A stretch of DNA of 8,780 bases. It comes from Thioalkalivibrio sp. (GTDB lineage Bacteria > Pseudomonadota > Gammaproteobacteria > SpSt-1174). The DNA lies in contig DSBO01000252.1 in assembly GCA_011046015.1 (NCBI GenBank), positions 1-8,780 on the forward strand. The letters are read 5' to 3'. Below are positions 1 to 6,548 of this stretch, one piece after another (position 1 is the stretch's first letter; the number at the start of each line of letters is the position of its first letter). The position numbers and the translations under genes are program-made. A model generated the notes under the pieces. The model was not told the origin of the DNA, did not search any database, and saw nothing but the letters and a program-made list of their open reading frames with translations.

Positions 1-27
1 CATTACCCATCGCACGCGATTCCCCAT
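1..27 (-). CDS. 5' end of an unidentified minus-strand gene (partial)
   Basis: An ATG on the minus strand at 27-25 is preceded by an excellent Shine-Dalgarno sequence, GGAGG at 37-33, five bases upstream. The frame stays open to the window edge and gives nine residues, MGNRVRWVM. This looks like the start of a gene transcribed leftward, divergent from the secreted-protein gene that starts at 265. Nine residues are too few to name a product. The call rests only on the ribosome binding site and its spacing. Confidence 0.45.
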
Positions 28-153
28 GTCTCCCTCCTGGATCACTCTGCCTGTCACGCCTGCCGAAACCGTGCAGGCATGTACATCATCGCACCCACCC
101 CTGCCGGTTCGCCAGCGCTGGCGGCAGGTCCGGGCACGGGTCCGCAGGCCGGC

Positions 154-182
154 ATGGCAAGCCCCGGATTCCCATCTATACT
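154..182 (+). promoter_or_regulatory. putative sigma70 promoter for the secreted-protein gene
   Basis: ATGGCA (154-159) and TATACT (177-182) are separated by exactly 17 bases. They match the sigma70 -35 and -10 consensus at 4/6 and 5/6 positions. Transcription would start near 189 and leave a leader of about 75 bases before the ATG at 265. The site lies in the 237-base gap between two divergent genes. Inferred from sequence only. Confidence 0.4.
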
Positions 183-264
183 CCGTTACCAGCCATCACG
201 AACCGATTGGGACGCGGGCCCCTCGCCAATGCGGGTGCCGCGCCAACTCGACGCGAGGTGCCAC

Positions 265-609
265 ATGAAGCCTGTCATCCTTGCCGCCGGCTGTATCCTT
301 GCCGTGCTCGCCTTGGCCAGTCCCGCACTGGCCGATGACCGCTACCGTGACTACGACCGCTACGACGGCTACCGGGAACTGCCCTACGACAGGCACCGGC
401 ACCACTACCGCAACCGCCATCACGAACACCGCGGTCACCGCTACGCCTACCAGGGGCACTGGCGCTCCTGGGACGAGTGGGACCGCTACACGAGACGGCA
501 TCCTGAACTACGCCGGCATGGGCGCTACTATTACGAGGGCGCCCACCTGATGTTCCGCACCTGCCCGCCCGATTCGAACACCTGCATCTACTTTTCCATC
601 GGCAGGTAA
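265..609 (+). CDS. small secreted His/Arg/Tyr-rich protein
   Basis: The product has 114 residues and begins with a Sec-type signal peptide: Lys2, a hydrophobic core at about 4-19, and an A-L-A cleavage site at 21-23 followed by Asp-Asp. The mature protein of about 91 residues is dominated by Arg, Tyr, His and Asp. Eleven His lie between 44 and 94, seven of them packed into 44-58. Two Cys (100 and 107) near the C-terminus could form a disulfide after export. The chosen ATG has GAGGTG four bases upstream; in-frame starts further left lack this and would bury the signal peptide. The His cluster could bind metal ions, but this is inference. Similar short basic, His/Tyr-rich exported proteins are common and uncharacterised in proteobacteria. 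No partner gene is obvious: the neighbour at 1-27 is divergent and nothing follows for 400 bases. Confidence 0.72.
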   Translation: MKPVILAAGCILAVLALASPALADDRYRDYDRYDGYRELPYDRHRHHYRNRHHEHRGHRYAYQGHWRSWDEWDRYTRRHPELRRHGRYYYEGAHLMFRTCPPDSNTCIYFSIGR

Positions 610-1025
610 CGCGCACGGCAACGCCCAAGGCGCCTAAACCAGCCGAATTGTTCACAGAAGAATCCGACGGCCGGTGTCTGGAGCACATCAGTACCGAAAC
701 GGTGGGGCCGTCGGTGCTCGGTTGTCTGTTGCAGCAGAGCGGCGCCGCGGGCCTGGGCGAAAGGCCAGCCCTGGCGGCACACCCAAAGCTGGAACCTTCA
801 TCCCTGCGAGAGAACCTGTGCCGGAGTCGATCCAGTACCGGGGTTCAGTGAACGAAGGCCGCTGGATTCCCAGCCTTCGCGGGCATGACGGGAAGATGCC
901 CTGGCACGAGATGTCACGTACGCGGTAACAACCGGCACGGAACAACCGGCCGAGAGATGACGCGGGGTCCGTGGGAAGATCGCGGCGAACGGCCCCCGGC
1001 TTCGCATGCCCGCACCGGGTGCCGC
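610..1025. other. 416-base stretch without a convincing gene
   Basis: This gap separates the secreted-protein gene from the 3' end of the minus-strand gene at 1026. Several short open frames cross it on both strands, but none has a well-placed ribosome binding site, a recognisable motif or a protein-like composition. It holds a dispersed-repeat-like hairpin at 853-891. It also holds two copies of AACAACCGGC (927-936 and 941-950), 14 bases apart start to start. No clear T-tailed terminator is visible for either flanking gene. Confidence 0.55.
853..891. repeat. dispersed REP-like hairpin
   Basis: CGAAGGC (853-859) and GCCTTCG (873-879) form a perfect 7-base inverted repeat. The following part, CTGGATTCCC...GCGGGCATGACGG at 862-891, resembles a short palindromic repeat family found scattered between genes in many proteobacterial genomes, with consensus like CTGGATTCCCGCCTGCGCGGG followed by AATGACG. 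Only one copy is in the window, so its repetitive nature here is inferred from memory of the consensus. Confidence 0.4.
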
Positions 1026-1750
1026 TCAGTGGAGCCACGCCTGCCGGATCTCGTACAACATCTCCCCCAGTTGCCGGGTGCGCACGGGACTGTGCGCCTG
1101 GCCGTGCTGCTCGAAGTACAGCTGGTCACCCTCGATGCGCACAAGCCGCACCCCGACCCCGTCGAGCTCCGCGCGCAGCGCCTCCAGGCCCGCATCGCGG
1201 GGGCCAGTGGAGGGTGTCGGTGATTCGGTCAGCAGGCCAACCACCGCGAGTACGGCGGGCAGATCCACGCGGCGGGTTCGCGCCGTGATCACGGCCAGCG
1301 CCTTCCGAATGGGCTCTCGACGCTCATGCGAATGCCGCGGGGGCAGCGCAAGGGTGCCGCGCAGCAAGGCACTGACACGTGCCTGCCAGGCCGCCGGCGG
1401 CGGTGACTTCTCGAAGGCCATCATGGGTTCGTGGGCGATGTGCACACCGGCCTCGTTGCCCCGCTCGATCTCCGCCAGCACCAGCAATGCGAGCGCCCGC
1501 GCCAGGTCCAGCCGTGGCATGAGGTCATCCAGGCGCGCGTCGGCCGCGGCATGGAGGTCGAGCAACAGGTCCGGCCAGGGCGGCGTCACCGCCCACAGCG
1601 TCGCGCCCAGCACCGTGGCGGGCCGCGCAGCTCCCGCCAGTGTTCCTCGCAAAGCGCGACCAGCGTCTCCTGCAGCGCGGCGCGGCGCACGTCCGGGACC
1701 TTCCTGAGCAGGCGGCCGGCCTCCTGCGCACTGTGGGACATACTGGGCAT
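1026..1750 (-). CDS. hypothetical protein, reading frame interrupted by a one-base shift
   Basis: Two open frames join into one plausible gene. From ATG 1750 (or ATG 1741) the frame gives a protein-like N-terminus starting MPSMSHSAQEAGRLL. It then runs into a stop 56 codons on. The neighbouring frame continues convincingly from 1619 with ATVLGATLWAV to a stop at 1026. One extra base in the GGG run at 1620-1622 would fuse them through L-R-G-P-A-T into about 241 residues. The restored product is soluble, helix-rich and Leu/Ala/Arg-rich, without signal peptide or membrane span. The C-terminal part (D-G-V-G-V-R-L-V-R-I-E-G-D-Q-L-Y-F) looks like a strand-rich end. I do not recognise the family. 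The start lacks a well-spaced Shine-Dalgarno; AGGAG lies about 18 bases upstream. It is divergent from the FmdE-type gene. As given, it is either a pseudogene or a sequencing error. Confidence 0.55.
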
Positions 1751-1853
1751 GGGCTATGACCGATGGGGCTCCTGGTAAACAACGTAATACCGGGGCTTCA
1801 TGCGCGGGGCCTCCCGGGCCATCCACCCCTGATGATTGTATACGCCTCGGGCA

Positions 1854-1883
1854 TCGGCAGTCGCCGCAGCGACGGACTACACT
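1854..1883 (+). promoter_or_regulatory. putative promoter of the FmdE-type gene
   Basis: TCGGCA (1854-1859) and TACACT (1878-1883), with an 18-base spacer, resemble sigma70 boxes (about 4/6 and 4/6). The -10 is identical to that proposed for the gene at 2964. The start point would fall near 1890, leaving a leader of about 27 bases that contains the Shine-Dalgarno GGAGG at 1905-1909. Inferred from sequence only. Confidence 0.35.
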
Positions 1884-1916
1884 CGTCTCTCCCGGTACGG
1901 ACACGGAGGGCCTCCC

Positions 1917-2798
1917 ATGAACCTCATCCAGATCACCGGCGGCCTGCTCATACTGCTGACCGCCTTGTGTGCCGGCAGCGCCGGGGCAGCCGACCCCCTC
2001 TACCGGCAGGGCGAGGACATCTTCATCGAGACCGGTGTCGAGTCCCCCGACCGCACGCCCACCTGGTATGCCCCGATGGCCGCCAGGCCCTATGCGCCGG
2101 TGTTCGAGCTCCTGGCCACGCGCGGGACCCAGGGCCGCTACTACCCCTACACCTACACCGCCACCCTGAAGGACATCATCAAGTTTCACGGTCACGATTG
2201 CGAAGGGACCATCCACGCGGCCAACAGCGCGCGCGTCGCATTCGACATCCTGTTCCCGGACGGCATCATCGACCGCAGCGTGCTCTGGGGCATCTCGGGC
2301 AACTCGCCCTGCTGGTCCGATGCCATTGCCTTCCTCACCGGCGCGCGGGTGCAGTACGGCAACCTGGGCTTCTTCAGGGAATCACGTTACGGTCACGCCA
2401 TCCTGCTCTACCGCGAAGACACCGAGACGGCGGTTCTGGCCACTTGGAAGCGCGGGATCAACAACATCCCGGGAGAACCCGTGGTGCTGCCCGGCAAGAT
2501 CGGCTGGAAGACTGCCGTCGACATCGACGAGGTGATGAAGCTCAAGGAAGACGTCAAGGCCGCCGGCGGCACACCCACGCCCTACCAGGTCGACCTGCTG
2601 CGACACCTTCAGTGGAGGCACGTCAATGACATCCTGGAGCACCCCCTGCACGATAGCTACCAAGCCAGGATCATCGAGGATTTTCGCTGGGAGGACTGGG
2701 TCGACCCCGAGAAGACCATAACCAAGACACATCCGCGCTCGGATATCCGGCTGCGTAATTACCCGTACCGATCCCGCCCGGTCTCCGGGCCCGAGTAG
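1917..2798 (+). CDS. exported FmdE-domain protein
   Basis: The product has 293 residues. A signal peptide occupies 1-24 (hydrophobic core 8-19, cleavage near A-G-A), so the protein should act in the periplasm. Residues about 80-175 match the FmdE family: the metal-binding motif F-H-G-H-D-C at 90-95, then G-N-S-P-C-W-S-D-A-I at 128-137 and L-T-G-A-R-V-Q-Y-G-N-L at 140-150. FmdE is named for formylmethanofuran dehydrogenase subunit E, but bacterial members usually occur without that enzyme and their function is mostly unknown. Two departures stand out. The usual H-G-H-x-C-P-G reads H-G-H-D-C-E-G, and the Cys usually following L-T-G is Ala here. The C-terminal 115 residues (Trp- and His-rich, 230-293) are an extension I do not recognise. 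ATG 1917 is chosen for GGAGG seven bases upstream and the signal peptide; an in-frame ATG at 1836 would hide both. Confidence 0.8.
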   Translation: MNLIQITGGLLILLTALCAGSAGAADPLYRQGEDIFIETGVESPDRTPTWYAPMAARPYAPVFELLATRGTQGRYYPYTYTATLKDIIKFHGHDCEGTIHAANSARVAFDILFPDGIIDRSVLWGISGNSPCWSDAIAFLTGARVQYGNLGFFRESRYGHAILLYREDTETAVLATWKRGINNIPGEPVVLPGKIGWKTAVDIDEVMKLKEDVKAAGGTPTPYQVDLLRHLQWRHVNDILEHPLHDSYQARIIEDFRWEDWVDPEKTITKTHPRSDIRLRNYPYRSRPVSGPE

Positions 2799-2927
2799 TC
2801 GCGAGCCGGAACCGGCCCCGGGCACCGTCCGTCCACCCGGCACTCACGGGCCAGCCGGACGCGCGATCCCAGGCGCGCCACGCGTTTCCATGCGCCCCCA
2901 CACCGGGGTTGCACGCCCGCAACGTGA

Positions 2928-2956
2928 TTGGCACCGGAAACCCCTGACACTACACT
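2928..2956 (+). promoter_or_regulatory. strong sigma70-like promoter immediately before the phosphate transporter gene
   Basis: TTGGCA (2928-2933) and TACACT (2951-2956) lie 17 bases apart and match the sigma70 boxes at 5/6 and 4/6. A start point seven or eight bases after the -10 falls at 2963-2964, which is the ATG itself. No Shine-Dalgarno precedes that ATG. Confidence 0.5.
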
Positions 2957-2963
2957 GCCTCGA

Positions 2964-4661
2964 ATGAACCTTTCGATGCTTCTCACCTTTCTCGGCGGTG
3001 TCGGCCTGTTCCTGCTCGGCATGCGGCTGATGACCGATGGCCTCAAGGTGGCGGCCGGGGATGCCCTGCGCGAAATCCTGGCCCGAGGCACCGCCACCAC
3101 CGGTCGCGGCATTCTCTCCGGCATCGTGATCACCGCGGGCGTGCAGTCCTCCTCGGCCGTGATCTTCGCCACCATCGGCTTCGTCAATGCGGGGCTGCTG
3201 ACCCTGCTCCAGTCGGTCGGCGTGATCATCGGCAGCAACATCGGCACCACCGTCACCAGCTGGCTGGTGGCACTGGTCGGCTTCAACGTCAACCTGCCGG
3301 CGCTGGCGTTGCCGGCCATTGCGCTGGGTGTGTTCCTGCGCATCACCGGCGGCGATTCCCGGCGCGGCTCACTGGGCGACGCGCTCACCGGTTTCGGGAT
3401 CTTCTTCCTCGGCCTGGATGTACTCAAGGGCACCTTCGCCGGCATCGGCGAGCAGGTGGATCTCGCAAATTATGCCGACAGACACTTAATGCTGTTCGTC
3501 CTCATCGGCATCGTGCTCACCGTGCTGATGAACTCGTCCAGTGCCGCGCTGGCCGTCATCCTCACCGCGGCCGGCAGCGGGTTCATCTCCCTCACGGCGG
3601 CCGCGGCGCTGGTGATCGGCGCCAACATCGGCACCACCTCCACCGCCATGTTCGCCATGCTGGGGGCCACCGCCAGCGCCAAGCGCACGGCGAGCATGCA
3701 CGTCCTTTTCAACGTGATCACCGGCGCGGTAGCCCTGATACTACTGCCCGCCCTGCTGTGGCTGGTGATGTGGATCGCCATCCAGCTCGGGCTCGAAGCC
3801 ACGCCGGCCACCACCCTGGCAATCTTTCATACCGTGACCAAGCTGGTGGGGGCAGCAATCGTCTGGCCGCTCTCGCCCTACCTCGTGCGGTTTCTCGAGA
3901 CGCGCTTCGTCTCCGGCGAGGTCGATGAAGGGGTGCCTCGCCACCTCGACCGCACCATCGCCGGCACGCCGGACCTCGCACTGGAGGCCCTGAACATGGA
4001 GATCCGGCGCATCAGTGAACTGGCGCGCCGCAGCGCCTTCGCCGCCCTGAGCGCCGAAGGCCCGCCACCGTCGTTGTCGCTGGAACGTGACCGCGACGCC
4101 ATTCAGCGCCTGGTGATCGCCGTCGGTGAATTCACCACCCGCGCCCAGCATGGCGACGTACCCCAGTCGATTGCAGGCGGCTTCCCGGTGGCCCTGCGCA
4201 TCACCCAGTACTACGCCAACATCGTCGAACGTGCCGAGGAGTTGGTGCGCTCCCAGATCGCCATGCCGCCCGTAAAGGATGAAGAGCTCGCCTCGGCCGT
4301 GGCCGACTACAAGCGCCAGGCGGTGCACCTGCTCAAACTCACCGACCCTTATACCGAGGCCTTTTCCGCCACCGCGATGGAAGAAGCGAAGAGCGTCACC
4401 GAGGACAGCTACCAGCAGCTCAAGGCGACCCTGTTGCGCGCCGGCGTGCAGGACCGGATAGCCGTGCGCCAGATGGTCGCGCGCCTGGATGAGATCAGCG
4501 CGATCCGCCGCATCCTCGACCAGGCCTTCAAGGCCGCCCGGTACACGGAAGTCCTGCGCCAGGACCTGCATCAGGCGTCGCCCGCCGAAGCGGCAGACAA
4601 TGCGGTGGAAAAGGTAGCGGAAGAAACGGGGACGCCCGGAATCAACGAGGGCGAGAAGTAG
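2964..4661 (+). CDS. Na+/phosphate cotransporter family protein with PhoU-like C-terminal domain
   Basis: The product has 565 residues. An inner-membrane N-terminal half carries two inverted Na/Pi-cotransporter repeats. Repeat one has Q-S-S-S-A at 61-65 and G-S-N-I-G-T-T at 90-96. Repeat two has N-S-S-S-A at 190-194 and G-A-N-I-G-T-T at 219-225, then M-H-V-L-F-N at 245-250 and F-H-T-V-T-K at 288-293. These are the signatures of the family that includes E. coli YjbB and the NptA/SLC34 transporters, which move phosphate with sodium. Residues about 330-535 are hydrophilic, helical and PhoU-like, probably cytoplasmic and regulatory. The length fits two-repeat plus PhoU members. Bacterial members are often proposed to export excess phosphate, so direction is uncertain. 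ATG 2964 is chosen because a good promoter ends just before it; ATG 2976 is an alternative and TTG 2928 lies in the -35 box. It stands alone, convergent with the gene ending at 4756. Confidence 0.88.
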   Translation: MNLSMLLTFLGGVGLFLLGMRLMTDGLKVAAGDALREILARGTATTGRGILSGIVITAGVQSSSAVIFATIGFVNAGLLTLLQSVGVIIGSNIGTTVTSWLVALVGFNVNLPALALPAIALGVFLRITGGDSRRGSLGDALTGFGIFFLGLDVLKGTFAGIGEQVDLANYADRHLMLFVLIGIVLTVLMNSSSAALAVILTAAGSGFISLTAAAALVIGANIGTTSTAMFAMLGATASAKRTASMHVLFNVITGAVALILLPALLWLVMWIAIQLGLEATPATTLAIFHTVTKLVGAAIVWPLSPYLVRFLETRFVSGEVDEGVPRHLDRTIAGTPDLALEALNMEIRRISELARRSAFAALSAEGPPPSLSLERDRDAIQRLVIAVGEFTTRAQHGDVPQSIAGGFPVALRITQYYANIVERAEELVRSQIAMPPVKDEELASAVADYKRQAVHLLKLTDPYTEAFSATAMEEAKSVTEDSYQQLKATLLRAGVQDRIAVRQMVARLDEISAIRRILDQAFKAARYTEVLRQDLHQASPAEAADNAVEKVAEETGTPGINEGEK

Positions 4662-4755
4662 CCCGCGGCCAGGTTGACCCTTGATCCCGGGCAGGCTGCA
4701 TCACCGCCGTCCGTCCGCGGGTTCGACGTCCGGACCCGGAAGCGACTCTACCGTC

Positions 4756-5226
4756 TTAGCGCGAAGCATCCGACCTGAACGACAGTTCATGTTGAATCTG
4801 CTCCACGAGAGCCCGCAGCGCCCCTTGATCAAAGAACTCGGTCCCGATGGAATACAGGTCTCCACCCTGTTTGTGGAACACCAGTCGCCTCGGAGACAGC
4901 ACGACCCCCCACTTCTTCGATTCCTCGATCACCTCGACACCGGCCAGCTCGTCAACCGACGCACCCCACATGAAATTCGGGCCATGCGTAATAGATAGTC
5001 CGTCCCCACCAAGCGTGATCTTGAATGTGTATTCGTCCTCTGGCCGGAAAAGCCAAAGGATGGCAGTAACGACTGCCGCCCCGGCAAATGCCCCCCAGTT
5101 TTGCCACGAAGTGGTGATGAACACGACCAAGGCGCCGCCCCATAGGCCTGCAAGCAGAATGGCCATCTTGCGTTTCGCCTCGGGAGTAGTTCGCGGATTA
5201 CTGGCGGTGAGCTCCATGGCTAACAT
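4756..5226 (-). CDS. two-helix membrane protein with a soluble C-terminal domain
   Basis: The product has 156 residues from ATG 5226, or 153 from ATG 5217. A short polar N-terminus is followed by two hydrophobic segments at about 21-39 (A-I-L-L-A-G-L-W-G-G-A-L-V-V-F) and 45-60. These are separated by a short Gln/Asn/Trp turn, so both termini probably face the same side. Residues 62-156 form a soluble domain of alternating strands ending in an amphipathic helix (145-151). This layout resembles small YcxB/PH-like bacterial membrane proteins, which have no settled function, but the match is topological only. ATG 5226 overlaps the stop of a possible small upstream gene, which suggests translational coupling; no good Shine-Dalgarno precedes either start. 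Base composition is lower in GC than in the transporter gene beside it. The opposite strand also has a long open frame (4847-5380) but no hydrophobic pattern or motif. Confidence 0.65.
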   Translation of the reverse strand: MLAMELTASNPRTTPEAKRKMAILLAGLWGGALVVFITTSWQNWGAFAGAAVVTAILWLFRPEDEYTFKITLGGDGLSITHGPNFMWGASVDELAGVEVIEESKKWGVVLSPRRLVFHKQGGDLYSIGTEFFDQGALRALVEQIQHELSFRSDASR

Positions 5227-5378
5227 CGCCACAACCCCACGCGGATCGTTTCCAGTGCTGCATCTCGCCTGGCAGCGAGCACCACAGCCGTGGAACACAG
5301 CAGGACGATCCGCTCGTGGTAGCGATGGACAATGCGCAGGAAAAAACCCGGCAGATGATGGCGATGCGCGCGTGACAT
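5220..5378 (-). CDS. possible 52-residue small protein, translationally coupled
   Basis: ATG 5378 has a very strong purine-rich ribosome binding site, GGAAGGGAGG at 5390-5381, two bases upstream. The 52-residue product starts MSRAHRHHLPGFF. It has a basic N-terminus and one moderately hydrophobic segment (I-V-L-L-C-S-T-A-V-V-L-A-A) at about 25-37, then an Arg-rich tail ending in Cys. Its TAG stop overlaps the ATG at 5226 of the next gene, the arrangement expected for translational coupling. I recognise no family. An upstream ATG at 5441 in the same frame lacks this ribosome binding site. The gene could also be a leader whose translation opens the downstream start. Confidence 0.45.
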   Translation of the reverse strand: MSRAHRHHLPGFFLRIVHRYHERIVLLCSTAVVLAARRDAALETIRVGLWRC

Positions 5379-5482
5379 GACCTCCCTTCCTGGAAGCCCG
5401 CTGTCGGGGCTATGAATGGCCTCACAAGGCCGCTGCGTCATAGAAAATACGCTGCTTTTATGCCCCGCACAATCGGCTGGCC

Positions 5483-5508
5483 TGGCCCGACCCCGGCCTG
5501 TCGGGCCA
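5483..5508. terminator. GC-rich stem-loop 3' of the acetyltransferase gene
   Basis: TGGCCCGAC (5483-5491) and GTCGGGCCA (5500-5508) form a perfect nine-base stem with an eight-base loop. It begins nine bases past the acetyltransferase stop in that gene's transcription direction. No run of T follows on either strand, so it is not a textbook intrinsic terminator. It may instead protect the mRNA 3' end or assist Rho-dependent termination. Confidence 0.4.
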
Positions 5509-5516
5509 CGGCGCGC

Positions 5517-6038
5517 TCACCAGTGTTCCGGCCTGTCCAGCGAACGCGCACACACCAACCGACCGCTTACCGCATCAAGCGCATCTCCCTGCAACGCCAG
5601 GGCCATCCATGCCTCCGGATACGCGAGCGGATAGGGGGCACGCACCCGATGCTGATGACTGAATCCGAAGCGGCGGTAATACCCGGGATCCCCCAGCACA
5701 AATACCAGCTGGACACCCCGCTCGCGAAGCGTCTTCAGGCCATGCTCGACAAGCTCACGCCCGACTCCCTGACGCTGAAAGCCCTTCGCCACCGCCAGCG
5801 GCGCGAGTATGCAAGCACGCACATGCCCGCTACCCGTCACCTGCACGGTGCTGAAGATCACGCTCCCGATCACCTCCCCGTCCGTCTCGGCAACCAGCGC
5901 AAGCAGCGGCCTTGCCGTGGCATCCGCCAGCAGCTCCGTGACCAGCACCGACACCGCCTCGCCCTCCTCACCGAAGACATCAAGATGAAGCGTTCGGATC
6001 GCCGTCTGATCGGCTGCCACGGCTTCCCGTATCTGCAC
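5517..6038 (-). CDS. GNAT-family N-acetyltransferase (YhbS-like)
   Basis: The product has 173 residues and is a single GNAT domain, which transfers acetyl from acetyl-CoA to an amine. Residues 1-8 (M-Q-I-R-E-A-V-A) form the usual first strand. Motif A covers about 78-100: I-L-A-P-L-A-V at 78-84, then the pyrophosphate-binding Q-R-Q-G-V-G at 88-93 (Q/R-x-x-G-x-G). Residues 112-127 (V-F-V-L-G-D-P-G-Y-Y-R-R-F-G-F) are motif B and are typical of the YhbS subgroup, which is predicted soluble and cytoplasmic with unknown substrate. There is no ATG at the 5' end. GTG 6038 fits the family N-terminus, while TTG 6059 would add seven residues; neither has a strong Shine-Dalgarno. It is divergent from the small membrane protein at 6206, and a GC-rich stem-loop follows its stop. 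Confidence 0.85.
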   Translation of the reverse strand: MQIREAVAADQTAIRTLHLDVFGEEGEAVSVLVTELLADATARPLLALVAETDGEVIGSVIFSTVQVTGSGHVRACILAPLAVAKGFQRQGVGRELVEHGLKTLRERGVQLVFVLGDPGYYRRFGFSHQHRVRAPYPLAYPEAWMALALQGDALDAVSGRLVCARSLDRPEHW

Positions 6039-6078
6039 AGAACCACCCGGACTAGTCAAAGAGATCAGTGAATGATAT

Positions 6079-6092
6079 TAGCCCGCGGGCTA
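6079..6092. promoter_or_regulatory. 14-base perfect palindrome in a divergent intergenic region
   Basis: TAGCCCGCGGGCTA is a perfect palindrome. It lies 41 bases upstream of the acetyltransferase start at 6038 and 114 bases before the ATG at 6206. Its position between two divergent genes suits an operator for a dimeric repressor, but no regulator gene is in the window and there is only one copy. Chance is possible in such GC-rich DNA. Confidence 0.3.
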
Positions 6093-6205
6093 CCAGATGG
6101 CGTCCCATCGTCTACCATGGAACCAGCATCCGCGCCCGAACATCGCTAGCATCACTGACAGCGCCCCACGCCGGCAACCAACATCGCCAGAGAGGCCACC
6201 GGACC

Positions 6206-6528
6206 ATGCAACGCCCGACGCCCGACACCAGCTCTCGCCGCCCGAGGCGCACCCGGCGCCAGCTCAACCGCCTGCTTCCGCTGCTGATCTTCGGCGCCGT
6301 CGGCGGCTACATCCTCGTGCAGGAAGTGCCGACCGTGAACCGCTGGTACCAGCAGCTCACCAACCCCGGGCGCCTCACCGCCACCGAGGCCTGCCAGCGC
6401 GCCGCCCTGGTCGCGGCCGACCGCCCCGAAACGGCGCGGAGGCGAGCTACCGGTACAGCTGCTACACCGACCGGGAGGGAAGGCTGCTGAGCCGGAATCG
6501 GGAGAAGGGTGTAGTGAAGCCCGAGTAA
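6206..6528 (+). CDS. small single-span membrane protein, reading frame interrupted by a one-base shift
   Basis: From ATG 6206 the frame gives an Arg-rich cytoplasmic start (residues 1-22) and a membrane span at 23-38 (L-L-P-L-L-I-F-G-A-V-G-G-Y-I-L-V). A soluble region T-A-T-E-A-C-Q-R-A-A-L-V-A follows at 58-70. After D-R-P-E the frame degenerates and stops at 6490. The next frame carries on sensibly as N-G-A-E-A-S-Y-R-Y-S-C-Y-T-D-R-E-G-R-L-L-S-R to a stop at 6528. One extra A in the AAA run at 6429-6431 joins them into 107 residues. Two Cys (63 and 86) in the outer part could pair in the periplasm if the basic N-terminus is inside. I do not recognise the family. The ATG has GAGAGG about twelve bases upstream, which is a long spacing. 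As given, it is a frameshifted gene or a sequence error. Confidence 0.5.
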
Positions 6529-6548
6529 AGAGGCAATGCCGGGCTGGG

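Noticed and set aside
265..300. Lipoprotein signal in the small secreted protein (A-A-G-C at residues 7-10)
   Set aside because: The position is too early, no Leu is at -3, and the hydrophobic core continues after the Cys. A normal A-L-A cleavage site at 21-23 fits better.
1006..1707. 233-residue plus-strand frame
   Set aside because: Its Ser/Arg/Ala-rich composition is typical of a shadow. The opposite strand gives more natural protein sequence, even though that gene is frameshifted.
1751..2216. Upstream extension of the minus-strand open frame that begins at 2216 and ends at 1026
   Set aside because: It overlaps the well-supported exported FmdE-type gene antisense, its sequence is Gly/Arg/Pro-rich shadow, and a better N-terminus exists from ATG 1750 in another frame.
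2759..4571. Long minus-strand open frames opposite the phosphate transporter (2759-3445 and 3741-4571)
   Set aside because: They are antisense shadows of a clear transporter gene with two conserved repeats, have no motif, and are expected in GC-rich DNA.
4847..5380. 177-residue plus-strand frame
   Set aside because: The minus strand has two clean membrane helices and a soluble domain. The plus-strand frame shows no motif or ribosome binding site.
6428..6432. Programmed -1 frameshift in the small membrane-protein gene
   Set aside because: No X-XXY-YYZ slippery heptamer in the right phase and no strong downstream stem was seen. A missing base explains the break more simply.
6518..6545. Shared terminator between the convergent genes ending at 6528 and 6549
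   Set aside because: Only a six-base stem (AGCCCG/CGGGCT) with a 16-base loop and no T-run was found.
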